Shown piece by piece: positions 1 to 6,307 of a stretch of DNA of 7,164 nt (position 1 is the first letter of the stretch; every line of letters begins with the position of its first letter). The translations under genes were made by a program, and so were the position numbers. The stretch is from positions 1 through 7,164 of the forward strand of contig QHRS01000204.1 of the NCBI GenBank assembly GCA_003221435.1, read 5' to 3'. The notes below the pieces were generated by a model that was not told where the DNA came from, did not search any database, and saw only the letters and a list, made by a program, of their open reading frames with translations. Source of the stretch: Candidatus Rokuibacteriota bacterium. GTDB lineage: Bacteria; Methylomirabilota; Methylomirabilia; Rokubacteriales; CSP1-6.

Positions 1-933
<933 letters not shown>

Positions 934-966
934 TTGGCTCCTCCCCGCGCCAAACGTGGCGTCATC

Positions 967-1001
967 TCGACACTAGCATAACGTTGGTGTCATAGTGACA
1001 A
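967..1001. promoter_or_regulatory. Candidate divergent promoter/operator between the regulator and thioredoxin genes
   Basis: The 144-nt gap between the two divergent genes is locally AT-richer than its surroundings. It holds a perfect inverted repeat, TGTCA-TAG-TGACA (988-1000). On the plus strand TCGACA (967-972) and CATAGT (991-996) are 18 nt apart and resemble -35/-10 boxes. On the minus strand TTGTCA (1001-996) and TATGCT (980-975) are 15 nt apart, which is short. The palindrome overlaps the plus -10 and the minus -35, so a bound protein could affect both directions. I found no convincing sigma-54 (-24/-12) element. Matches this weak arise by chance, so this is only a candidate. Confidence 0.3.
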
Positions 1002-1077
1002 ACAATGAGCGGGGATGGTGCCCGGAGGAACATTGCGCACAATCGACGGGTATGTTAGCGTTTTCCGGGAGGTATTT

Positions 1078-1404
1078 ATGTCCGAGAGCACCCTGCACCT
1101 GACCGACGCTACATTCGACGCTGAGATTGCCGCACGCCCCGGCGTGCTGATGGTGGACTTCTGGGCCGAGTGGTGCGCGCCGTGCCGCGCGATCGCGCCG
1201 ATGCTGGATGAGCTGGCCAGGGAGTCGGGCGGCGGCGTCGGGCTGGCCAAGGTCAATGTGGATGAGAGTCCGGACCTCGCGGCCCGGTACGGCATCCGCT
1301 CGATCCCGACCATTCTGTTCGTGAAGGACGGGAAGGTCGTGGACCTGGTGATCGGGGCGGTGCCGAAGTCCCAGCTCAAGAAGAAGCTGGACGCCGTCGC
1401 TTAG
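1078..1404 (+). CDS. trxA: Thioredoxin (WCAPC active site)
   Basis: A 108-residue single-domain thioredoxin, the usual size for the family, acting as a cytoplasmic dithiol-disulfide reductant. The active site is WCAPC, with C33 and C36 as the redox pair. The buried acidic residue D27 (VDFWAEW) and the cis-proline P77 (SIPT) that pack against it are present, as is the closing segment GAVPKSQL. There is no signal peptide or membrane segment. The start at ATG 1078 is chosen because GGGAGG (1067-1072) sits 5 nt upstream and the protein then has the normal thioredoxin N-terminus. An in-frame ATG at 1015 would add 21 residues without homology. The active-site Ala replaces the Gly of the classic WCGPC; this occurs in many bacterial thioredoxins. 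trpE follows 38 nt downstream with no terminator visible between, so the two may be cotranscribed, although no functional link is evident. Confidence 0.95.
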   Translation: MSESTLHLTDATFDAEIAARPGVLMVDFWAEWCAPCRAIAPMLDELARESGGGVGLAKVNVDESPDLAARYGIRSIPTILFVKDGKVVDLVIGAVPKSQLKKKLDAVA

Positions 1405-1442
1405 CCCAGCGTTTCCCGGGGGTCGCGATTACGTCAGCCGCA

Positions 1443-3053
1443 GTGCAGATCCCCGCGCTCTCTCCGTCGCGGGACGAGTTTCGTGCGCTCGCAACCCGGG
1501 GCAACCTGATCCCGGTGTATGCCGAGTTGCCCGCGGATCTCGACACGCCCCTGTCTGCGTTCCTGCGGCTGCGCCCCGGCCCGTACGCGTTCCTGCTCGA
1601 GTCCGTCGAAGGCGGCGAGAAGTGGGCGCGTTATTCGTTTCTGGGCGGCGATCCGTTCATGGTCCTCCACGCCAAGGACGATCGGCTCTCGCTCAGGAAT
1701 GCAGAGGGAAAGACGAAACGGCTGCCGCCCGGCGATCCGCTCGGCGCGCTCCGAGGGCTGCTGAAGCGCTTCCATCCGGTCGCCGTCCCCGGCCTGCCCC
1801 GCTTCCAGGGAGGTGCGGTCGGTTATCTTGCCTACGACGTCGTCCGACACATCGAGCGCCTGCCGCGGACGACCCGTGACGATCTGGGATTGCCCGACGC
1901 CGTCTTCCTCCTGACCGACAACCTTCTGGTCTTCGATAACCTGCGACACCGGTTGCTCGTCATCGCGAATTGCCCTGTCGACAAGACCGACCCGGCATCG
2001 CTCGATCGCGCCTACGACGCCGCCGCCGTGAAGATCGGGATGACGCTGGCCAAGCTCGGCCGGCCGGCGCGCGTCCCGGCGCCGCTCACGTTGCCCGCCG
2101 TGGACCCACTCGTCGCGCTCGACGAGGAGGGGTTCACCTCGACGATGGACGAGAGCGCTTTCACGCAGGCGGTGCGGCGGGCCAAGGAGTACATCGCCGC
2201 GGGCGACGCCTACCAGATCGTGGTCTCGCGTCGCCTGGACTGCCGACTCGAGAGCGATCCGTTCACGGTGTACCGCGCGCTGCGGACGATCAACCCCTCC
2301 CCGTACCTGTTCTACCTGCGCCTCGGCAAGTTCAGCATCGTCGGGTCGTCGCCGGAGGTTCTCGTCCGCGCCGCGGAGGCGCGGGTTGAGGAGCGGCCGA
2401 TCGCCGGAACCCGACCCCGGGGCCGATCCGAGGAGGAGGACGCGCGAATCGAGGCCGAGCTCCGGAACGACCCGAAGGAGCGCGCCGAACACGTGATGCT
2501 GGTCGACCTCGGGCGCAACGACGTCGGCCGCGTCTCGGAGCTCGGGTCCGTCACCGTGACCGAGTTCATGACGATCGAGCGCTACTCCCACGTCATGCAC
2601 CTCGTCAGCAACGTCGTCGGCCGCCTCAAGCCCGGCGCCGACGCCTTCGATGTGCTGGCCGCCTGCTTCCCGGCAGGGACCGTCACGGGCGCGCCGAAGA
2701 TCCGCGCCATGGAAATCATCGACGAGCTCGAGCCGACGCAGCGGGGGCCGTACGCCGGTGCCGTCGGGTACGTCTCGTACTCGGGAAACCTCGACTCCTG
2801 CATCACCATTCGCACCATCGTTTGCCAGGGGCGCCGCGCCTCGGTCCAGGTCGGCGCCGGCATCGTGGCCGATTCCGACCCCAAGGCGGAATGGCTCGAG
2901 ACCTGCTCCAAGGCGCGGGGGCTCGTCCTCGCCTTGCGTTCACGTACAACCTCGTGCAGTACCTGGGCGGGCTGGGCGCCGATCCCACGGTCGTCCGCAA
3001 TGACGCGCTCGACCTCGCGAGCATCGCCGCGATGCGGCCCGAACGGATCGTGA
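1443..3053 (+). CDS. trpE: Anthranilate synthase component I; 3' end runs out of frame into trpG
   Basis: TrpE converts chorismate to anthranilate, using ammonia supplied by TrpG, in the first committed step of tryptophan synthesis. The N-terminal domain carries LLES (51-54), the tryptophan feedback-binding motif. The chorismate-binding domain (about 235-498) has AYQIVVSRR (256-264), the catalytic PIAGTRPRG (319-327), HVMLVDLGRNDVGRV (350-364), PAGTVTGAPK (410-419) and GAVGY (439-443). Homology ends at KARGLVLAL (490-498, ending 2936), about where TrpE proteins normally finish. The last 38 codons are simply trpG read in the wrong frame and are not expected in a native TrpE. All catalytic motifs are intact, so activity is plausible. 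The start is uncertain. GTG 1443 has no close ribosome site, while GGGGGT (1418-1423) stands 4 nt before an in-frame ATT at 1428, which would give five extra residues. Confidence 0.93.
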   Translation: MQIPALSPSRDEFRALATRGNLIPVYAELPADLDTPLSAFLRLRPGPYAFLLESVEGGEKWARYSFLGGDPFMVLHAKDDRLSLRNAEGKTKRLPPGDPLGALRGLLKRFHPVAVPGLPRFQGGAVGYLAYDVVRHIERLPRTTRDDLGLPDAVFLLTDNLLVFDNLRHRLLVIANCPVDKTDPASLDRAYDAAAVKIGMTLAKLGRPARVPAPLTLPAVDPLVALDEEGFTSTMDESAFTQAVRRAKEYIAAGDAYQIVVSRRLDCRLESDPFTVYRALRTINPSPYLFYLRLGKFSIVGSSPEVLVRAAEARVEERPIAGTRPRGRSEEEDARIEAELRNDPKERAEHVMLVDLGRNDVGRVSELGSVTVTEFMTIERYSHVMHLVSNVVGRLKPGADAFDVLAACFPAGTVTGAPKIRAMEIIDELEPTQRGPYAGAVGYVSYSGNLDSCITIRTIVCQGRRASVQVGAGIVADSDPKAEWLETCSKARGLVLALRSRTTSCSTWAGWAPIPRSSAMTRSTSRASPRCGPNGS

Positions 3054-3475
3054 TCTCACCGGGGCCGGGAACCCCAGACGATGCCGGCGTGTCGCTCGAG
3101 ATCATCCGCCGGCTCGGCGACAGCATCCCGATCCTCGGCGTCTGCCTCGGCCACCAGGCGATAGGGCAGGCGTTCGGCGCGACCGTGAGCCGTGCCAAGC
3201 GGCAGATGCACGGCAAGATCTCGCCCATCGAGCACGACGGCCGGGGCGTGTTTCGCGGGCTCCCGACGCCGTTCAACGCCACCCGGTACCACTCGCTCGC
3301 GGTGATCGCCGAGACGGTGCCCGCGGATCTCGAGATCTCGGCGCGCGCCGACGACGGGGAGATCATGGGCCTGCGTCACCGGAGATGGCCTGTCGAGGGT
3401 GTCCAGTTCCATCCCGAATCGATCCTCACCGAGCATGGCAAGATCATGCTCCGCAACTTCCTCGAAACCACATGA
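2891..3475 (+). CDS. trpG: Anthranilate synthase component II (glutamine amidotransferase), 5' end disrupted
   Basis: TrpG hydrolyses glutamine and passes ammonia to TrpE. TrpG homology begins abruptly at FTYNLVQYLGGLGADP (codon 2939) and continues to the TGA at 3473-3475, giving 178 residues. Visible motifs are the oxyanion region SPGPGTPDDAG, nucleophile Cys in GVCLGHQAIGQAFG, and the His/Glu pair in VQFHPES, so the class I catalytic triad is complete. The usual opening of about ten residues (consensus like MILVIDNYDS, the first core beta strand) is absent. There is no start codon at the homology boundary. The start used here, ATG 2891 after AAGGCGGA, is the nearest workable one. It lies inside trpE in another frame and would give a non-homologous 16-residue leader and a 194-residue protein. 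TTG 2822 is another option. The gene may be deleted at its 5' end, mis-assembled, or expressed by frameshifting from trpE. Identity is sure; an intact product is doubtful. Confidence 0.75.
   Translation: MARDLLQGAGARPRLAFTYNLVQYLGGLGADPTVVRNDALDLASIAAMRPERIVISPGPGTPDDAGVSLEIIRRLGDSIPILGVCLGHQAIGQAFGATVSRAKRQMHGKISPIEHDGRGVFRGLPTPFNATRYHSLAVIAETVPADLEISARADDGEIMGLRHRRWPVEGVQFHPESILTEHGKIMLRNFLETT
2917..2945 (+). other. trpE/trpG frame-switch junction
   Basis: TrpE-like KARGLVLAL is coded in the frame of position 1443 up to 2936. TrpG-like FTYNLV is coded from 2939 in the -1 (+2) frame. No trpE stop and no trpG start lie between them. A G5 run (2917-2921, codons CGG GGG) sits just before the switch and could be an indel or slippage site. 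The stretch CTCGTCCTCG (2922-2931) could also be what is left of a TrpG start such as MLVLD, in which case roughly 7 nt would be missing. Otherwise the TrpE tail, its stop and the first ten TrpG codons have all been lost. The sequence alone does not decide between these. Confidence 0.7.
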
Positions 3476-3620
3476 GGCGAGGCGAAGCCGAGCGCTCCCG
3501 ATGGAAAGCTCGGACATGCGCGGACCTCGCTGGAGATGCGGGCGTCGAAGACGGCGCCCGGCCAGCGAGAGCGCTGCGCACATGGGGCGCTCCGTGATGG
3601 CGGCCGAGCCGCCGAGTCGC

Positions 3621-3640
3621 GCGCCCCTGTCGGGGGGCGC
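3621..3640. other. GC hairpin downstream of trpG
   Basis: GCGCCCC (3621-3627) pairs perfectly with GGGGCGC (3634-3640) around a 6-nt loop. It lies 146 nt after the trpG stop. The sequence that follows (tcttcgtc) is only weakly T-rich, so it is not a classical intrinsic terminator. It could still stall or end trp transcription or protect the transcript end, or it may be a chance product of high GC. Confidence 0.3.
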
Positions 3641-3727
3641 TCTTCGTCGCACCGCACGATCCCGCCGCGCGCTGGTCCCTCTCCGTGCCGCCGCCCGTCC
3701 GCGCGGAGCGCGCCCATGAGCTTCCTC

Positions 3728-3750
3728 GGAGGGGGGCTACGCCCCCCTTC
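3728..3750. repeat. Strong GC palindrome (hairpin) before the tandem repeat
   Basis: The left arm GGAGGGGGGC (3728-3737) pairs with GCCCCCCTTC (3741-3750) across a TAC loop. This gives ten pairs, one of them G-T. The G-run/short-loop/C-run design matches the hairpins inside the adjacent 75-nt repeat (GGGGGCC-TCGAC-GGCCCCC), and the sequence after it (3755-3771) resembles the end of the repeat unit. It therefore looks like part of the same repeat family, similar in kind to REP/BIME extragenic palindromes. It could act as a transcription end point in either direction, though no T-tract follows. Confidence 0.5.
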
Positions 3751-3771
3751 CGAACCTCCCCCCGGGATGGC

Positions 3772-3942
3772 GCCGGCAAAGCCGGCGCTCGACTGCCGAA
3801 GGGGGCCTCGACGGCCCCCTCCGGGCCACCCCCAGGATCGGATCCCGCCGGCAAAGCCGGCGCTCGACTACCGAAGGGGGCCTCGACGGCCCCCTCCGGA
3901 CCACCCCCAGGATCGGATCCCGCCGGCAAAGCCGGCGCTCGA
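3772..3942. repeat. 75-nt direct tandem repeat, 2.3 copies, with nested palindromes
   Basis: Copy 1 spans 3772-3846 and copy 2 spans 3847-3921, differing only at 3795/3870 and 3825/3900 (G versus A both times). A 21-nt third partial copy covers 3922-3942. Each full unit contains two hairpins: GCCGGC-AAA-GCCGGC (3772-3786 in copy 1), and GGGGGCC-TCGAC-GGCCCCC further along. The unit ends with a GGATC / GGATCC pair. The period equals 25 codons, so all frames repeat evenly. In the thiL frame it would read AGKAGARLPKGAS followed by TAPSGPPPGSDP. It ends 36 nt before the thiL start. The near-identity points to recent duplication. An extragenic palindrome cluster is more likely than coding sequence. 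Confidence 0.9.
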
Positions 3943-3964
3943 ACAGTGCGTCGACAGTTACGAG

Positions 3965-3970
3965 AGGAGG
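3965..3970 (+). promoter_or_regulatory. Ribosome binding site that fixes the thiL start
   Basis: A perfect AGGAGG lies 8 nt before GTG 3979. The ThiL frame stays open back through the repeat to an ATG at 3685, so this site is the main evidence for the short form of the protein. None of the upstream in-frame candidates joins a comparable site to homologous sequence. Confidence 0.8.
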
Positions 3971-3978
3971 GTAGCCCA

Positions 3979-5043
3979 GTGAGCCGAAGCGCCGTCACCG
4001 AGCACGGGCTGATCCGCGAGATGCGGCGGGTGTTCGGGACGGGCGCGGGCGTCCGCGTCGGAATCGGCGACGACTGTGCCGTGCTTGAACCCGTGGCCGG
4101 GCGCTTGCTTCTCGCAACGACAGACCTCCTCATCGAGGACGTGCACTTTCGGCGGCGGTACGCCACGCCCGGCGACATCGGGTGGAAGGCGCTCGCGGTG
4201 AATCTGTCGGATATCGCCTCGATGGGCGGCCTGCCGCGCTGGGCGCTCGTCGCGCTGGCCTGTCCGCCAGACATCACCGCTGACGGGGTGGTCGAGTTCT
4301 GCAGCGCGATGCGCGAGCTTGCCTCCGCCCACGGCGTCACGATCGTCGGCGGCGACACCTCGACATCGCCGGCCGGGTGGATCGTCAACCTCACGCTGGT
4401 CGGCGAAACGATCGCCAACCCGAAGCTCCGGTCCGGCGCGCGGCCGGGCGACCTGATCGCCGTGACCGGCTCCCTGGGTCGCTCGGCGGCGGGCCTTGCG
4501 CTGCTCGAGGCGGCGCCCGGGGAGCGTGGCGACCTCGTCCGCGCGCACTTGCGGCCGATTCCGCGGGTGCGCGAGGGGCAGGCGCTCGGCGCCATCGAGG
4601 GCGTCACGGCCATGATCGACCTCTCTGACGGTCTGGCGACGGACCTCGGGCACATCGCGGAGGAGAGCGGGGTCGGCGCGCGCATCGGGCTGGCTCGCCT
4701 GCCCGTCGACGAGGCGACCCGCGCGGCCGCGCGGCGACTCTCGCGCGACGCGACGTCCTGGGCCACGAGCGGCGGCGAGGACTACGAGCTGCTGATCACG
4801 TTGACCCCCGCCGCGTTGGGCGAGGCGCAGCACGCCGTCCCCCTCACCGTCATCGGCGAGGTGACCTCGACCGGCCCGGTGGAGTTCCGCGCCGCAGACG
4901 GCCGGCCCGCCGCCGTGTCGGCAGGGTTCGAGCATTTCGTTCCGCGGCCGCGACGTGCGCCTCCCGCCGCGTCCGTGGCGAAGGCCACGCGGGCCCGTCG
5001 GCCGGCGACGGCGAAGGCGTCCGGTCGGCGCGGCGATGGATAG
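3979..5043 (+). CDS. thiL: Thiamine-monophosphate kinase
   Basis: ThiL phosphorylates thiamine monophosphate with ATP to give thiamine diphosphate, the active cofactor, in the cytoplasm. The 354-residue product starts at GTG 3979. It has the PurM/ThiL-fold motifs in order: GIGDDCA (28-34), TTDLLIEDVHF (47-57), NLSDIASMGG (75-84), VGGDTS (123-128), the G-A-R-P-G-D-L linker (153-159), DLSDGLATDL (214-223) and GGEDYELL (265-272). The acidic residues that bind Mg-ATP in the family are present (D31, D32, D49, D78, D126, D217). The conserved end GFEHF is at 316-320, close to where ThiL proteins usually finish near 320-330 residues. After it comes a 34-residue Arg/Ala/Pro/Lys-rich tail that looks disordered. 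No other thiamine gene is nearby. The 3' end overlaps the next gene by 8 nt, which suggests translational coupling. Confidence 0.95.
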   Translation: MSRSAVTEHGLIREMRRVFGTGAGVRVGIGDDCAVLEPVAGRLLLATTDLLIEDVHFRRRYATPGDIGWKALAVNLSDIASMGGLPRWALVALACPPDITADGVVEFCSAMRELASAHGVTIVGGDTSTSPAGWIVNLTLVGETIANPKLRSGARPGDLIAVTGSLGRSAAGLALLEAAPGERGDLVRAHLRPIPRVREGQALGAIEGVTAMIDLSDGLATDLGHIAEESGVGARIGLARLPVDEATRAAARRLSRDATSWATSGGEDYELLITLTPAALGEAQHAVPLTVIGEVTSTGPVEFRAADGRPAAVSAGFEHFVPRPRRAPPAASVAKATRARRPATAKASGRRGDG

Positions 5044-6307
5044 CATGCTGGCACTGAAGATACTGGGGCTCGTGTTTCTCGTCGCATCCTCGGCGCTGCT
5101 GACCGGGGCCGAGGCCGCCTACTTCTCCCTGGGTCGAGCCCGGCTCAAGCAAGCCACGGAAGCCGGCGGCCAGGGCACGAAGGTGACGCCGCTGATCGAG
5201 CGCCCGCACGACATGCTCGTCACGCTGCTGGTCGGCATCACCTTCATCAACATCGCGGCCTCGGCCATCGCCGTGGAAATCGCGACCCAGCTCCTGGGCG
5301 ACCGCGGCCTCGCGGTCGCGATCGGGGGCATGGTGTTCCTCCTCACCGTCTTTGGCGAGGTGCTGCCGATGACGATCGCGGTCCAGCATCCCCTCCGGTT
5401 CTCGTCTCTCGCGAACCGGTCGGTCGCGTGGCTGTCCTGGTTGCTGACCCCGGTGCGGCTGATCCTCTCCGGACTGACCACGCTGACGCTCAGAACCCTC
5501 GGCCAGACGGGACTGCGCGAGCCCGAGCTGACCGGTGAAGAATTGCGTACGCTCGTCGACGTGGGCGCCAGGGAAGGCGTCGTCGAACGGGGAGAGCGGG
5601 ACATGATCCACAACGTGTTCAAGCTCGAGGACACGCTCGTCCGAGAGGTGATGGTGCCGCGGCCCGACATCTTCTGCCTCGACATCGAGACGCCGACCGA
5701 CGCGCTCTTGCCCGCACTCCGCGAGCACCTGCACTCGCGCGTGCCCGTGTACGAGGGCACGATCGAATCCATCGTGGGCGTGCTCTACACGAAGGAGCTG
5801 CTTCAGTATCACCGCGGGCTCCCCCCGGCCTTCGATCTGCGGGCGTTCCTGCACCCGCCGTATTTCGTGCCGGAATCCAAGCGCGCCGACGCTCTGCTCC
5901 AGGAGTTTCAGGCCAAGAAGCTCCACATGGCGATCGTCGTCGACGAGTACGGCGGCACGGCAGGCCTGGTGTCCCTCGAAGACCTGCTCGAGGAACTCGT
6001 CGGCGAGATCGCGGACGAGTACGACGAGCCCGAGCGTCTGATCTACGCGGTCGACGGCAACACCTTCCGCGTCGCGGGCAAGCTGCCGATCGACGAGCTG
6101 AACGCGGCCACCGGCCTCAAGATCTCCGACGAAGCGTACGACACCGTGGGCGGCTGGGTGCTCGACCTGTTCGGGCGGGTGCCCCGAAAGGCCGAGCGCG
6201 TGGAGACTCCGCAGCTCGCCGTCACGGTCGAGAAGGTCGAACGGACCCGCGTAGTCGAGGTGCTCGTGACGCTCCGCAAGCCCGCGCCCGGCGAGGCGGC
6301 GGCATGA
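5036..6307 (+). CDS. CNNM/CBS-domain membrane protein (CorC/HlyC family), first of a tandem pair
   Basis: A 423-residue inner-membrane protein of the family linked to Mg2+/Co2+ transport or efflux and often annotated as hemolysin-like. The CNNM domain (about 1-160) has hydrophobic segments near 5-25, 59-83, 92-117 and 129-151. The TGAEAAYFSLGRARLK motif follows the first and GITFINIAASA (N72) lies in the second. A CBS pair (about 200-325) includes VREVMVPRPDIF, SRVPVYEG and VVDEYGGTAGLVSLEDLLEELVGEI. The C-terminal CorC/HlyC-associated domain (about 336-415) includes VAGKLPIDELN and DTVGGWVLDLFGRVP. The third segment reads GEVLPM (107-112), where the family usually has GExxPK. ATG 5036 overlaps the thiL stop; ATG 5045 is an alternative three codons later, and neither has a strong ribosome site. 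The stop overlaps the next start as ATGA. The transported ion is not shown by the sequence. Confidence 0.92.
   Translation: MDSMLALKILGLVFLVASSALLTGAEAAYFSLGRARLKQATEAGGQGTKVTPLIERPHDMLVTLLVGITFINIAASAIAVEIATQLLGDRGLAVAIGGMVFLLTVFGEVLPMTIAVQHPLRFSSLANRSVAWLSWLLTPVRLILSGLTTLTLRTLGQTGLREPELTGEELRTLVDVGAREGVVERGERDMIHNVFKLEDTLVREVMVPRPDIFCLDIETPTDALLPALREHLHSRVPVYEGTIESIVGVLYTKELLQYHRGLPPAFDLRAFLHPPYFVPESKRADALLQEFQAKKLHMAIVVDEYGGTAGLVSLEDLLEELVGEIADEYDEPERLIYAVDGNTFRVAGKLPIDELNAATGLKISDEAYDTVGGWVLDLFGRVPRKAERVETPQLAVTVEKVERTRVVEVLVTLRKPAPGEAAA

Larger units (their letters stand above)
3476..3978. other. Gene-free region between trpG and thiL
   Basis: About 500 nt with no recognisable coding sequence. 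Several frames are open on both strands, but their translations are Arg/Pro/Ala-rich low-complexity sequence typical of very high GC. No TrpD, TrpC or other tryptophan enzyme motif is visible. A 41-codon frame starting at ATG 3472, which overlaps the trpG stop as ATGA, has no recognisable domain and no TrpD-like start. The left half (3476-3720) is nondescript apart from one hairpin. The right half holds a strong hairpin and a palindrome-rich tandem repeat. It may be an intergenic boundary or the remains of lost operon genes. Confidence 0.6.

Noticed and set aside
1405..1442. Tryptophan attenuator or leader before trpE
   Set aside because: Only 38 nt separate the trx stop from the GTG, with no leader ORF carrying Trp codons and no competing hairpins or T-tract.
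1434..2600. A 388-codon open frame on the minus strand opposite trpE
   Set aside because: It is rich in Arg, Gly, Glu and Asp without domain motifs and lies wholly opposite a gene with strong TrpE homology; such shadows are expected at this GC content.
3472..3597. A 41-codon frame starting at an ATGA overlap with the trpG stop, considered as a trpD remnant
   Set aside because: The translation shows no resemblance to the TrpD N-terminus or any family I know, and it is too short to support a call.
3772..3942. CRISPR array
   Set aside because: The copies are directly adjacent 75-nt units with no unique spacers, and no cas gene is in the window.
3536..3982. A 148-codon Pro/Arg-rich plus-strand frame ending across the thiL start
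   Set aside because: Its length comes from the in-frame 75-nt repeat staying open in several frames. There is no homology or domain, and repeats with hairpins explain the sequence better. It is kept only as a note under the thiL start finding.
3444..4766. A 440-codon minus-strand open frame opposite thiL and the repeat
   Set aside because: The translation is low-complexity Arg/Ala/Ser/Pro with the 75-nt repeat read backwards. ThiL on the plus strand has all family motifs.
4850..5926. A 358-codon minus-strand open frame opposite thiL and the first CNNM gene
   Set aside because: His/Arg/Gln-rich with no recognisable domain; an antisense shadow of two well-supported genes.
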